From assembly GCA_021199255.1 (NCBI GenBank), contig JAJQIK010000018.1, positions 62,001 to 126,000 of the forward strand: a DNA stretch of 64,000 bases. Reading direction: 5' to 3'. Position numbers and translations under genes: made by a program. The notes under the pieces are model-generated. The model made no database searches and was not told the DNA's origin. It saw only the letters and a program-made list of their open reading frames with translations. The DNA is from Clostridiales bacterium (GTDB lineage: Bacteria; Bacillota; Clostridia; Lachnospirales; Lachnospiraceae). Shown piece after piece: positions 26,359-34,834 of the stretch. Every line of letters starts with the position of its first letter. Positions within the stretch are counted from its first letter, which is position 1.

Positions 26359-26799
26359 CTAATTTAAAAATTTTTTATCCAGAATATAGTCGATAGCGTC
26401 CAAATATCCGTCTAACCCTCTTCCGTAAATCTGTTTGTCACAGACCGGAGCCGTCACCGACACCTTACGGAACTCTTCTCTCTTGGTAATATCGGAAATA
26501 TGAATCTCTACCTTAGGCATCGTGATACTCGCCAGGGCGTCTCTAATGGCATAGCTGTAATGGGTAAACGCCCCCGGATTGATCACGATCCCTTCCGTAC
26601 CGTCAAAATAAGCGTCCTGAATCCGATCGATAATCGCTCCCTCGTGATTGCTCTGAAACACCTCAATGGTACAGTGTTCCTTCTCTCCCTTTTCCGCTAT
26701 CATCTGAAGCAAAGCGTCATAATCCTGCGTTCCATACACGCTTTTTTCCCGGATTCCAAGGAAGTTCAGATTAGGCCCGTTAATCACTAACAGCTTCAT
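26359..26799 (-). CDS. aroQ: Type II 3-dehydroquinate dehydratase
   Basis: 146 residues, standard size of the dodecameric enzyme. Motifs: INGPNLNFLGIRE with the catalytic Tyr loop EKSVYG, FQSNHEGAIIDRIQDA, INPGAFTHYSYAIRDAL, and VEIHISDITKREEFR. It dehydrates 3-dehydroquinate to 3-dehydroshikimate, step three of the shikimate pathway. I start at the ATG 26797-26799 (MKLLVINGPN), the usual family N-terminus; the frame's first ATG is four codons earlier with the AAAGGA too close. It follows aroK and aroE in one operon. Confidence 0.95.
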   Translation of the reverse strand: MKLLVINGPNLNFLGIREKSVYGTQDYDALLQMIAEKGEKEHCTIEVFQSNHEGAIIDRIQDAYFDGTEGIVINPGAFTHYSYAIRDALASITMPKVEIHISDITKREEFRKVSVTAPVCDKQIYGRGLDGYLDAIDYILDKKFLN

Positions 26800-26850
26800 A
26801 TTAATATCCATTCCTTTCTCTCAGCGCCTTCGCGCGTCCTTTTTATAGCA

Positions 26851-27354
26851 TTATAATCGTCTTTCTATCTCGCTTACAATCTGTTCAAAATCCTTACCGT
26901 CCACATCTACGATAATATCCGCGGCCTTCTCATAGTTTGGCTCCCGCTGCTCCATTAAGATCCTGATCTTCTCCTGGGGACGTTCCCCCTGCAGCAGAGG
27001 CCTGGTGGCGTCATATTTCAGCCTCTCATAAATAGTCTCCGCCTTAGCCCGCAGATAGACCACCTGTCCAAGCTGACCCAGCAATTCCCTGTTGATCTCC
27101 CGCATAGGCAGGCCGCCGCCCACGGATATAATCTGATTGCCGGCTGTTTCCGTCAGCCGCCGCAGGCACTCTGTTTCCTTCTCTCTGAAATAGGCTTCGC
27201 CGTCCTGCGCAAAGATATCCGATATGCTTCTTTTCTCTTCCTTTTCAATCTCTTTATCCGTATCCGTAACCGTTTTCCTGAGGCGGTAGGACAATTTCAA
27301 GCCCACCGTAGTCTTACCGCAGCCCATAAAGCCGATCAATATTACATTTCCCAT
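26851..27354 (-). CDS. aroK: Shikimate kinase
   Basis: 167 residues. P-loop GFMGCGKTTVG (residues 7-17), shikimate-binding DTDKEIEKEE and GEAYFREKETE, SVGGGLPMRE, and the lid ATRPLL. It phosphorylates shikimate at O3 using ATP. It lies between aroE (44-base gap) and aroQ in the same operon. The ribosome-binding site is weak (GCGGAAG close to the ATG), so translation may depend on coupling. Length and motifs are ordinary. Confidence 0.95.
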   Translation of the reverse strand: MGNVILIGFMGCGKTTVGLKLSYRLRKTVTDTDKEIEKEEKRSISDIFAQDGEAYFREKETECLRRLTETAGNQIISVGGGLPMREINRELLGQLGQVVYLRAKAETIYERLKYDATRPLLQGERPQEKIRILMEQREPNYEKAADIIVDVDGKDFEQIVSEIERRL

Positions 27355-27398
27355 CTTCCGCCATGACCCCTGTTCCTGTCTCTGTCCTCTCCAGCCGC

Positions 27399-28262
27399 CT
27401 ATTGGAAATACGCCCTCATCTGCTCATACACCGCCATGGCGTCCTCCTCGGACACCTTGACGTTGTTCCACAATTCATAGGCTATAATTCCCTGATACAA
27501 CAGCATTTTCAGTCCGTTATAGGCTGTGCCGCCATTTTCCCTGACCAGCCGCATAAATCTGGTCTCCCATGGACTGTAAATCAGGTCAAAGCCGGTATGG
27601 ATCTTCTGATAAAATTCTTTCTCTTCGATTACCGCTTCTTCCACATGGGGAAAAAGTCCTACGGAGGTTCCCTGTATCGCCAGGAACCGTCTCTCCGGCA
27701 GCCTGCCGTAATCGCCCAGCGCCATGGGCACAATGACCTCGGCGCCGACGGCCTGGTTGACCTCTGACGCCACCGTCTGCGCCTTTTCCAGGGTCCGGTT
27801 TAACAGGTACACTCTTTCCGCCCCTTTGGACGCGCACAGATAAGCCACAGCCCTGGCCGCCCCTCCGGCTCCCAGCAGAATAATCTCTTCCCCGCCGATA
27901 CGGATTCCCTCGCTCTCCAGCGCCCGGTAAAGACCTTCCATATCCGTATTGTATCCCTTATAACCGCCCTCAGTCCTTACAAGCGTATTGACCGCGCCAA
28001 TATGCGCGGCCAAAGGGTCTATGTCCTGCAGGCTGCCTATTACCTCGCTTTTATAAGGCACGGTCACATTCAGCCCCAGCAGATTCAGCGCCGCCGCGCC
28101 CTTCACGGCATCCGCTACCTTTCCCTCCGCCACCGGGAAGGGCACGTACACCAGATTATGTCCCATGCGTGCCGCCAGCGTATTATGTATCACCGGGGAC
28201 AGGGTATGTTCCACCGGATTGCCTATCAGGCCGCAGGTTCTTGTCTTACCGTCTATCGTCAT
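27399..28262 (-). CDS. aroE: Shikimate dehydrogenase
   Basis: 287 residues. The substrate domain has GNPVEHTLSPVIHNT (Ser/Thr contacts) and NVTVPYKSEV (catalytic Lys). The NADP domain has LLGAGGAARAVAYL and LLNRTLEKA (Asn-Arg-Thr, NADP type). The family ending YNGLKMLLYQGIIAYELW is intact. It reduces 3-dehydroshikimate with NADPH. Its ATG overlaps the yqeG stop (ATGA), coupling the two. Confidence 0.95.
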   Translation of the reverse strand: MTIDGKTRTCGLIGNPVEHTLSPVIHNTLAARMGHNLVYVPFPVAEGKVADAVKGAAALNLLGLNVTVPYKSEVIGSLQDIDPLAAHIGAVNTLVRTEGGYKGYNTDMEGLYRALESEGIRIGGEEIILLGAGGAARAVAYLCASKGAERVYLLNRTLEKAQTVASEVNQAVGAEVIVPMALGDYGRLPERRFLAIQGTSVGLFPHVEEAVIEEKEFYQKIHTGFDLIYSPWETRFMRLVRENGGTAYNGLKMLLYQGIIAYELWNNVKVSEEDAMAVYEQMRAYFQ

Positions 28263-28777
28263 AGTTCCTTTCGTTCCTTTCCGGAATGTTTATAACAAAA
28301 CAGCACAATCCACTCTAATCTTCTCTTGAGCACAATCTGAATTTCTTCCTTAGGGTGAATCGGTTTTACCAGAATAGAGTAAATCCCCGCCTTCTTCGCC
28401 CCCCACACATCTGTAAAAAGCTGATCGCCCACAAACAGGGTCGTATCCTCCGCAGTTCCCATGATGGCCATCGCTTTCCGGTAATTCTCAGGGGAAGGCT
28501 TGCCCGCTTTACAAAGATACCGGGAAGAGACCGCGTCGCCAAAGGGCTTGACCCGCGGTTCCTTATTATTGGACAAAAGCATGGTGTCATAGCCAATGCG
28601 CCGTAGCTCTGCAAACAACGTCCTGCTCCTTACGTCCGCCGGAGCCCCGTGGGGCACCAGCGTATTGTCGATGTCAAAGATAACCGCCCGGTATCCCTTT
28701 TCATATAACGCCTTATAATCAATCTCGTAGGCGGAATCCAGATACACATCCGGATAAAAACGCTCCAGTAAAGCCAT
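28259..28777 (-). CDS. yqeG: YqeG-type HAD phosphatase (subfamily IIIA)
   Basis: 172 residues, the family's usual size. HAD motifs: I, FDIDNTLVPHG (nucleophile Asp); II, LLSNN; III/IV, KPSPENYRKA and VGDQLFTDVWGAKKAG. Members resemble the mitochondrial PGP phosphatase Gep4; some may dephosphorylate phosphatidylglycerol phosphate. The bacterial role is not settled. The ATG at 28775-28777 has TAGGA upstream; the longer frame to 28912 crosses a terminator. In Firmicutes yqeG often precedes aroE, as here. Confidence 0.88.
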   Translation of the reverse strand: MALLERFYPDVYLDSAYEIDYKALYEKGYRAVIFDIDNTLVPHGAPADVRSRTLFAELRRIGYDTMLLSNNKEPRVKPFGDAVSSRYLCKAGKPSPENYRKAMAIMGTAEDTTLFVGDQLFTDVWGAKKAGIYSILVKPIHPKEEIQIVLKRRLEWIVLFCYKHSGKERKEL

Positions 28778-28819
28778 GTCGTTCCTACTCCATTCCCTGT
28801 TCCACGTTCTATCATAACA

Positions 28820-28847
28820 AAACCCCTTGCACCCGCGCAAGAGGTTT
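28820..28847 (-). terminator. Terminator of the nrdR-small membrane protein unit
   Basis: AAACCYCTTGC arms (28820-28830 with 28837-28847, one G-U type pair) and a six-base loop, followed on the minus strand by TTTTGTT. Confidence 0.85.
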
Positions 28848-28856
28848 CTGTCAGCA

Positions 28857-29126
28857 CTACAGCTTCTTAACGATTCTATTATATCTGGCCGTAAAAATAA
28901 TTCGTACCACATTGCTGAGAAGCATCAGCAAAATATCCCACAGCAGAAAGGTATATGCCTTACTGACAAAGGCGTCGTACCAGACCGCTCCCTCCCACAA
29001 TTTATTGCCAAAGAAAAGAAACAGCACCAATAATAAGGCGGCTGCCAGAAATAACCAGCGGAAGCCGTTGGCTATGGTCATCGGCACGCTCGCTTTTGCT
29101 ACAATTTCCTTTTCCTGTTCTGTCAT
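28857..29126 (-). CDS. Small membrane protein, two predicted helices
   Basis: 89 residues. Hydrophobic segments at about 23-40 (WLFLAAALLLVLFLFF) and 58-78 (YTFLLWDILLMLLSNVVRII), with a charged N-terminus and basic C-terminus, so both ends are probably cytoplasmic. I recognise no family. It starts about 18 bases after nrdR and ends at a strong terminator, so it is co-transcribed with nrdR. No functional link is evident. Confidence 0.65.
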   Translation of the reverse strand: MTEQEKEIVAKASVPMTIANGFRWLFLAAALLLVLFLFFGNKLWEGAVWYDAFVSKAYTFLLWDILLMLLSNVVRIIFTARYNRIVKKL

Positions 29127-29144
29127 ATCCTATCCCTGCTTTTC

Positions 29145-29597
29145 CTATTTATCCAGTACCTTTTTCAGTTCGTCCATAAAAGTATTGATATCCTTAAATT
29201 CCCGATACACTGAAGCAAATCTGACATAGGCCACCGCCTCTAAATCCTTCAGCTTATTCATAACCAGCTCTCCCACCACCTGGCTTGGGATTTCTTTCTC
29301 CTCCATATTGAAGATTTCCGTCTCCACTTCATCTACTAACTGCTTAATCTGGTTGGCGCTGATGGGTCTTTTATGGCAGGCGCGCAGCACGCCGGCTTCA
29401 ATCTTTGCTCTGTCGTAGGTCTCCCTGTTGTTATCCTTCTTAATAATAATCAGCGGTATCGTCTCCACCTTCTCATAAGTGGTAAAACGCTTGTCGCACT
29501 CGTCGCATACACGCCTCCGGCGAATAGAATTATTATCCTCGGCGGGCCTGCTGTCGATTACTCTGGTATTCTCATGACCACAAAAAGGGCACTTCAT
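29145..29597 (-). CDS. nrdR: Transcriptional repressor NrdR
   Basis: 150 residues, the exact family length. The N-terminal zinc ribbon is MKCPFCGHENTRVIDSR...RRRRVCDECDKRFTTYE (two Cys pairs); the ATP-cone follows at about 48-138 (KKDNNRETYDRAKIEAGVLRAC). It senses the ATP/dATP ratio and represses ribonucleotide reductase genes. The ATG at 29595-29597 has GAGGAGG upstream; the frame's earlier start is not the family N-terminus. The promoter at 29644-29672 is a perfect consensus. No nrd gene is in the window. Confidence 0.96.
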   Translation of the reverse strand: MKCPFCGHENTRVIDSRPAEDNNSIRRRRVCDECDKRFTTYEKVETIPLIIIKKDNNRETYDRAKIEAGVLRACHKRPISANQIKQLVDEVETEIFNMEEKEIPSQVVGELVMNKLKDLEAVAYVRFASVYREFKDINTFMDELKKVLDK

Positions 29598-29643
29598 TGG
29601 AAGATCCTCCTCAACATATCGTGTTCTTTTGACTGATAAACCC

Positions 29644-29672
29644 ATTATAGGCGAACAAAAACTTTATGTCAA
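29644..29672 (-). promoter_or_regulatory. Consensus sigma-A promoter of nrdR
   Basis: On the minus strand perfect TTGACA (29667-29672) and TATAAT (29644-29649) are separated by 17 bases. Confidence 0.9.
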
Positions 29673-29744
29673 CTATTTTATGGAAACTATATTCTGCCAA
29701 AATGAGATATTCCGGCGCTTCCTGAAAGGACGCGCCCATACCTC

Positions 29745-29978
29745 TCACACGCATATATCGACAATAATGATATCCGGCCCGATCTGTTTAATGTCCTTAT
29801 AGCAGATGACATAATCTGAATCATTGCCAAACAACCCGCACCATTTATTATCTCCCGGAATGATCAGCTTAAAAATCTGTCCGCTGCATTCATCAAATTC
29901 AAAATCACTTACCTTGCCCAGCTTCTGACAATTTTTCAGATTGATTACTTCTTTCTTTTTTAATTCCGAAAATAACAT
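29745..29978 (-). CDS. YlmC/YmxH family sporulation protein (PRC-barrel)
   Basis: 77 residues, typical length. A single PRC-barrel fold: MLFSELKKKEVINL, GKVSDFEFDECSGQIFKLIIPG, and CYKDIKQIGPDIIIVDI. Family members are expressed in the forespore or around sporulation; the molecular role is unclear. The ATG at 29976-29978 has GGAGAGG upstream. A longer frame to 30209 is antisense-like in composition and overlaps the zinc-ribbon gene, so it is rejected. Confidence 0.88.
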   Translation of the reverse strand: MLFSELKKKEVINLKNCQKLGKVSDFEFDECSGQIFKLIIPGDNKWCGLFGNDSDYVICYKDIKQIGPDIIIVDICV

Positions 29979-30042
29979 AGGAACCTCTCCGGGCTTTTTA
30001 TTATCATATGCGTCAGCCCGCGCAAGGTTCCTATACCGCGCC

Positions 30043-30927
30043 TTACTCCACGGAAACATAATCCTGAAAAACATATCCCCTGGTACCGTCCTCAAGCCCG
30101 ATCTCATACCAGCTTCCGTCTCCCGCGCTTCCATAGCACTCGTAAGTCTCTCCGGCTTTCGCCACCTTGAGGATATTGGTTCCTGAGGTACTGGGGTTAT
30201 CGCGCACATTCACATTGGACACGATTGTCAGCGTATACGCCGCGCTCTCCTCCTCTGTCCCGGACTCCTCTATTTCCTGTCCGTCCTCCTGCATCTCCGC
30301 TTCCTGCAATTGAGTATAATTCTTCGGCACATACTGCCGGTACAGATGATATCCCAAAAGTGCCAGAACCACAAGAAGCACACAGCCTGCCACCGCAGTC
30401 ATAACCGTAATAGCGTCTACGCCCTCCTCTTCCTCGTCCTCCCAGTCCTCGTCTTCCCAATCCTCTTCCTGATAAACCGCCCGTTTGCTTCTGGACGGAG
30501 GCTCCGGTGCGGCTTTCTTTTTGCGGGCGGCTTTGCCCGTTTCCGCCGTCTGGCCTTTCTCTGAACGACGAGTCTGCGCCGTCCCGGATGCCGAGCCGCC
30601 CTCTGAACGCCGAGCCTGCGCCGTCCCGGACGCCTGCGTCTTATGCGCCGGGCTCCGGCCGGCCTGTTCCGCCTTGATTTTGGCTTCTGTCTCAGAAAGA
30701 ATATTCTTCTCAATCGCCTCAATGGGAATATCCAGCGTTTCTTCCGATACCTGCCGCGTCTTCTCCGTCTTCTCCACCAATCTGCCGCACTTATGGCAGA
30801 ATTTCGTGCCTTCGCGAAGCACCGCGCCGCAGTCCGGGCATCTTCTTTCCCTTATTACCTTAGCGCCGCACTCAGGGCAGAACTGGTCTGTATCCAACAG
30901 GCTTGCGCCGCATTTTGTACATATCAT
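30043..30927 (-). CDS. Zinc-ribbon membrane protein with C-terminal SH3b domain
   Basis: 294 residues. Two zinc-ribbon units at the N-terminus (CTKCGASLLDTDQFCPECGAK and CPDCGAVLREGTKFCHKCGR) are followed by a helical stretch and an Ala/Arg/Ser/Lys-rich linker. The linker contains a 14-residue duplication (SGTAQxRRSExG). Then come an acidic EDEDWEDEEEE patch, one membrane helix (about 165-190) and a C-terminal SH3b domain (about 232-294, VNVRDNPSTSGTNILKVAKAGE). The zinc ribbons are cytoplasmic and the SH3b outside. The role is unknown; SH3b suggests peptidoglycan contact. Confidence 0.82.
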   Translation of the reverse strand: MICTKCGASLLDTDQFCPECGAKVIRERRCPDCGAVLREGTKFCHKCGRLVEKTEKTRQVSEETLDIPIEAIEKNILSETEAKIKAEQAGRSPAHKTQASGTAQARRSEGGSASGTAQTRRSEKGQTAETGKAARKKKAAPEPPSRSKRAVYQEEDWEDEDWEDEEEEGVDAITVMTAVAGCVLLVVLALLGYHLYRQYVPKNYTQLQEAEMQEDGQEIEESGTEEESAAYTLTIVSNVNVRDNPSTSGTNILKVAKAGETYECYGSAGDGSWYEIGLEDGTRGYVFQDYVSVE

Positions 30928-31170
30928 ACGTATCTCACCTCATTACGTTTTCATATTCTATCTATGCATGGATTCTTTTCCTAATGGTATCAAAAAACTC
31001 ACATTTTGTAAAATACTAACCAAAGTTTTTCGGGAAAGCTTTTCCGCCAAAAACTTTCCCCAATATTGCGGCGCAAAATGAATAATTCCAGCCCAATCGT
31101 ACATCCTTGATAGAAAGGTCATTTATCATAAAAAGTTATTTCTTATAAAATACGAAAGGCTGGTAAATCT
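30928..31170. other. Divergent intergenic region before sigG
   Basis: 243 bases between the zinc-ribbon/SH3b gene (minus) and sigG (plus). It holds the inverted repeat at 31022-31057 and an A/T-rich stretch before sigG. I expect a sigma-F/sigma-G promoter, but no confident -35/-10 match could be made by eye. No open frame of note. Confidence 0.4.
31022..31057. repeat. Long hairpin in the divergent region upstream of sigG
   Basis: AAAGTTTTT (31022-31030) pairs with AAAAACTTT (31049-31057). The inside, GGGAAAGCTTTTCC, pairs again, giving a stem of about 15 pairs. It follows no gene end on either strand. Confidence 0.7.
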
Positions 31171-31950
31171 ATGATACAAGGGAAAGTAGAAATATGCGGC
31201 GTGAACACCTCCAAGCTCCCGCTTCTGAAAAACGCGGAAAAAGAAGCGTTGTTCGAACGGATCAGCGACGGGGACGACGACGCCCGCAAAGAGTATATCA
31301 ACGGCAATCTCCGCCTCGTTTTAAGCGTAATCAAACGGTTCCATTCCAGTAATGAAAATGTAGACGATCTCTTTCAAATCGGCTGTATCGGTCTGATCAA
31401 GGCAATCGATAATTTTGACAGAACCTTAAACGTAAAATTTTCCACCTATGCCGTACCCATGATCGTGGGCGAAATCAGGCGGTATCTGCGCGACGCCAAC
31501 AGTATCCGCGTCTCACGCTCCTTAAAGGATACCGCTTACAAAGCAATCAACGCCAGGGAACAGCTTACCCGCAAAAATTCCAAAGAGCCAACCGTCACCG
31601 AAATCGCCGAGGAAATCGGCATATCCAAGGAGGACATCGTCTATGCGCTGGACGCCATTCAAAGTCCTATGAGCCTTTACGAGCCGGTCTATACAGACGG
31701 CGGGGACACGCTCTATGTGATGGATCAGATCAGCGACAAGAAAAACCGGGAGGAAATCTGGGTAGAACACATCTCCCTAAGCGAAGCCATGAAGAAGCTC
31801 AGCGACCGTGAAAATGAGATCATTTCCCTGCGCTTTTTCGAGGGAAAAACCCAGATGGAGGTGGCGGACAAAATCGGCATCTCCCAGGCTCAGGTCTCCA
31901 GACTGGAAAAAAATGCGCTCAAAATCATGCGTATGTACCTGACCGCATAG
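31171..31950 (+). CDS. sigG: Sporulation sigma factor SigG
   Basis: 259 residues, full length. The conserved N-terminus VEICGVNTSKLPLL is specific to sigma-G. Region 2 has RLVLSVIKRF, NVDDLFQIGCIGLIKAIDNFD and KFSTYAVPMIVGEIRRYLRD. Region 3 and region 4 follow, with the helix-turn-helix KTQMEVADKIGISQAQVSRLEK. It directs late forespore transcription. It lies on the plus strand, opposite to sigE/spoIIGA, separated from them by a response-regulator gene. RBS AAAGG is 11 bases upstream. A shared terminator lies at 31958-31988. Confidence 0.96.
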   Translation: MIQGKVEICGVNTSKLPLLKNAEKEALFERISDGDDDARKEYINGNLRLVLSVIKRFHSSNENVDDLFQIGCIGLIKAIDNFDRTLNVKFSTYAVPMIVGEIRRYLRDANSIRVSRSLKDTAYKAINAREQLTRKNSKEPTVTEIAEEIGISKEDIVYALDAIQSPMSLYEPVYTDGGDTLYVMDQISDKKNREEIWVEHISLSEAMKKLSDRENEIISLRFFEGKTQMEVADKIGISQAQVSRLEKNALKIMRMYLTA

Positions 31951-31957
31951 GAAGAGA

Positions 31958-31988
31958 AAGAACCGGAGTGTGCTTCATTCCGGTTCTT
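31958..31988. terminator. Bidirectional terminator between sigG and the response regulator
   Basis: AAGAACCGGA (31958-31967) pairs perfectly with TCCGGTTCTT (31979-31988) around an 11-base loop, between two convergent genes. Confidence 0.82.
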
Positions 31989-32003
31989 CGCTTCTAATCA
32001 TAT

Positions 32004-34010
32004 TCACTGCTCATTAGCATTAAAATTCGCCACATCATAGGTAAGCGTAATATCCTTGCCGCCAAACAGCTTAAAATAATTCTGTACAATCCGATCCGTT
32101 ACCACATGAATATTCTCCTTCTCCGTACCCACCAGCACTACCAGAAACTGGGAGCTGCTGTATCTGGTGCCCACATCTACGCCCCGCAGGGATTTACAGA
32201 TCGCCTGCTCCATGCACTGCATGGCAGTTTCCATTCTCTCCAGTTTAATTTCGCTTCCGTCCGAGGAAACCAGGGTAAACAGCAGAAGCTGCGTCTTCTG
32301 GTTGCTCCGCTGGGAAAAATGGCTGACGAACTCATAAATATGCTCAAATTCACCGTAATCAACCTGGAACGCGCCCTGATAGGTCTGTCTGTTCTTAATA
32401 ATGTCAAGCACCTTCTCCAGATCGCCTTTAGACTGCTCCGGTGTGCGCACAACGCCGGTGCTCCGATAAAATCCATATCTGAGCTCCTGATTCTGTTTGA
32501 CATAATAGAGCGCCTTATCCGCCTTCCGATACAGTTCCTCGTATGTTTTGCCATCCGTTCCTGAAATACTGATGCCGATGGACAACTGGGTTTCTTTTAA
32601 AATATCTGCCTCTTCCTGCTTTCTGGCAAAGGTCTCCAATATTTCATTGACCTTCTCCACAGCGGTGTCCCTGTTCTTAAGCCCTTCTATGTAGTAGAGG
32701 AATTCGTCGCCGCCGGTTCTGCATACCGTATCCTTGCCGCATACCTCCCGCAGGACATCTGCGGTCAGCTTCAGCGCATAATCCCCTGCCAGATGCCCAT
32801 GCTGCTGATTAATTCCTTTAAAGCCGTCCAGATCGATCAGCAGCAGACAGCCGCCTCTCATGCGTAGGCTGGTGGAAATATCATGCTCTCCCTTGCGCTT
32901 GCTCAGTAAGCCCGTCAGATAATCCAGCGAGGCGTCCGCAATACTTTCGTTGCCCATAACGGCGCCGAAAATCTTATCGCTTCCAAAAATCGGCGACGCC
33001 AGATCGTCCTCCGGCATCCATGCCTGTTCCAACGCGCCCTCTTCTATTAACTGTATCAGAATATCCACCAGTTCAGGATCCCATTGGGTTCCTTTGCCCT
33101 TCCGCAGCTCCTCCATGACAAACTCATCGCTGAGCCTTCTTCGGTACACACGGTTGCTGGTCATGGCGTCGTAGGAATCCACCAGGCCTATCACTCTGGC
33201 AACCAGCGGAATCGACTCTCCCTTAAGCCCTTCCGGGTATCCCTTGCCGTCATAGCGCTCATGGTGATATTTGGCTCCCACATTCACGTTGGGGAACATT
33301 TTGAAATCCTTCAGAATTTCCGCGCCCATAATCGTATGGCCTTTAATCAGCCTGAATTCCACATCTGTGAGCCGGAAGGGCTTATTCAGCACCGCGTCCG
33401 GCACGCCGATCTTGCCTACGTCATGCAGCATCGCCACATAATAAATATTCTGAATCTCGTCCTCGGACCAGCCCAGCCTCTGCGCCAATATTTTCGAATA
33501 AGCGGCCACCCGCATGGAATGACCCTTTGTATAATCGTCCTTCGCGTCCACCGTATTGGCAACCGTCATAATCGCCTGAATCGTGACACGCTCCATTTCC
33601 CTGGTCTTCTCGTCCAATCTGCGCTGTAGATCCCGGCGATATCCGTCCAGCTCCAGAGTGCTGTTGATACGGCTCAGCATAATCTGCGGCTCAAAGGGCT
33701 TGGTAATGAAATCACACGCCCGCATACGGAAACATTCTACCTCCGTCTCCGAGCTGCGATCCGCCGTCAGGAAAATAACCGGTATTTTACGCCAGTGTAT
33801 GTCCGCCTGCAGCGTCTTCATAAAATCAAATCCACTGATCTCCGGCATATTGATATCCAGAAGAATCAGATCCGGCACATGTCTGTCCAAATACTTATAA
33901 GCCTGCTTAGCGGAATTAACGGCTACAACTTTATACTTATCCGCTAACAAATTTTGTGCTGTTGATAATGTTAATCGGTCGTCGTCGACAATTAAAATTA
34001 TTTTTTTCAT
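32004..34010 (-). CDS. Response regulator with REC, HD-GYP, GGDEF and a degenerate second GGDEF-like domain
   Basis: 668 residues. A receiver domain (1-120, phospho-acceptor D52 in LILLDINMP) precedes an HD-GYP domain (about 140-325: MLHDVGKIGVP, KYHHERYDGKGYPEGL, DSYDAMTSNRVYR). The GGDEF domain (about 365-520) has an intact TGGDEFLYY signature. A C-terminal part (about 540-668) shows a GGDEF-like fold but reads RYSSSQFLVVL at the active-site position. Both synthesis and breakdown of cyclic di-GMP are thus possible, switched by phosphorylation at D52. No histidine kinase is adjacent. Promoter at 34058-34086. Confidence 0.9.
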   Translation of the reverse strand: MKKIILIVDDDRLTLSTAQNLLADKYKVVAVNSAKQAYKYLDRHVPDLILLDINMPEISGFDFMKTLQADIHWRKIPVIFLTADRSSETEVECFRMRACDFITKPFEPQIMLSRINSTLELDGYRRDLQRRLDEKTREMERVTIQAIMTVANTVDAKDDYTKGHSMRVAAYSKILAQRLGWSEDEIQNIYYVAMLHDVGKIGVPDAVLNKPFRLTDVEFRLIKGHTIMGAEILKDFKMFPNVNVGAKYHHERYDGKGYPEGLKGESIPLVARVIGLVDSYDAMTSNRVYRRRLSDEFVMEELRKGKGTQWDPELVDILIQLIEEGALEQAWMPEDDLASPIFGSDKIFGAVMGNESIADASLDYLTGLLSKRKGEHDISTSLRMRGGCLLLIDLDGFKGINQQHGHLAGDYALKLTADVLREVCGKDTVCRTGGDEFLYYIEGLKNRDTAVEKVNEILETFARKQEEADILKETQLSIGISISGTDGKTYEELYRKADKALYYVKQNQELRYGFYRSTGVVRTPEQSKGDLEKVLDIIKNRQTYQGAFQVDYGEFEHIYEFVSHFSQRSNQKTQLLLFTLVSSDGSEIKLERMETAMQCMEQAICKSLRGVDVGTRYSSSQFLVVLVGTEKENIHVVTDRIVQNYFKLFGGKDITLTYDVANFNANEQ

Positions 34011-34057
34011 TCGCCCTCACAGTTCTGCACTCAGCATTGTCTTTGTCATTTATTTCT

Positions 34058-34086
34058 ATTATATGGCAACAGCCTACAAAAATCAA
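34058..34086 (-). promoter_or_regulatory. Promoter of the response-regulator gene
   Basis: On the minus strand TTGATT (34081-34086) and TATAAT (34058-34063) are spaced by 17 bases. The -35 overlaps the last codons of sigE. Confidence 0.65.
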
Positions 34087-34823
34087 TTCTCTTTGCTCAT
34101 CTCCTTTTTCAGCCGCCGCATAATTTTTTTCTCCAACCGGGAAATATAGGACTGAGAAATCCCCAGCATTTCAGCCACCTCCTTCTGGGTTAATTCCTTG
34201 CCCTCCGCGTTTCCCAGCCCGAATCGCAGCCTGATAATCGTCTGTTCCCGTTCCGAGAGCTTGGCTATGGCTTTGATCAGGAGCTTACGTTCCACTTCAT
34301 TCTCAAGATCTTTATAAATAATGTCCTCTTCCGTCCCCAAAATATCCGACAGCAGCAGCTCGTTGCCGTCCCAGTCCACATTCAGGGGTTCATCGATGGA
34401 TACCTCCATCTTATGCTTACTGTTTCTTCTTAAATACATTAAGATTTCATTCTCAATACAGCGGGAGGCATAAGTCGCCAGCTTAATATTTTTATCCGGG
34501 TTAAAGGTATTAATCGACTTGATCAGCCCGATGGTGCCGATGGATATCAGATCCTCCACCCCTACTCCCGTATTGTCGAATTTCTTTGCAATATACACGA
34601 CCAGCCGTAAGTTATGTTCTATCAGTATGGATTTCGCCTCATCGGCGTATTCCGTTCCAAGATCGCTGATAATTTCATTTTCCTTTTCACTCTCTAACGG
34701 CGGCGGCAATACCTCCGCCCCTCCTATGTAATGTATCTCCCCCTGGCCGGACATAAGGAACCTTGTCTCCTTACGCGTCATTTTAAATTGAACCTTCCCG
34801 GGGATTGCCACTTTTAAAACCAT
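34083..34823 (-). CDS. sigE: Sporulation sigma factor SigE (pro-form)
   Basis: 246 residues. An N-terminal pro-sequence of about 30 residues precedes [12 protein letters not shown], the processing region. Core motifs: [55 protein letters not shown], and helix-turn-helix [20 protein letters not shown]. It is made inactive and cleaved by SpoIIGA in the mother cell. It starts 11 bases after the spoIIGA stop; TAGGAGG precedes the ATG. Confidence 0.97.
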   Translation of the reverse strand: MVLKVAIPGKVQFKMTRKETRFLMSGQGEIHYIGGAEVLPPPLESEKENEIISDLGTEYADEAKSILIEHNLRLVVYIAKKFDNTGVGVEDLISIGTIGLIKSINTFNPDKNIKLATYASRCIENEILMYLRRNSKHKMEVSIDEPLNVDWDGNELLLSDILGTEEDIIYKDLENEVERKLLIKAIAKLSEREQTIIRLRFGLGNAEGKELTQKEVAEMLGISQSYISRLEKKIMRRLKKEMSKEN

Positions 34824-34834
34824 TTTATTTCCTC

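Noticed and set aside
28778..28912. N-terminal extension of YqeG
   Set aside because: It would cross the terminator at 28820-28847 and the extra residues do not belong to the family.
29979..30209. N-terminal extension of the YmxH-like gene
   Set aside because: It overlaps the zinc-ribbon/SH3b gene on the same strand, and the family starts at MLFSELKKK with a good Shine-Dalgarno.
30960..31170. Sigma-F/sigma-G promoter of sigG
   Set aside because: Expected biologically, but several weak candidate pairs (for example GTACA with CATTTAT) and none convincing.
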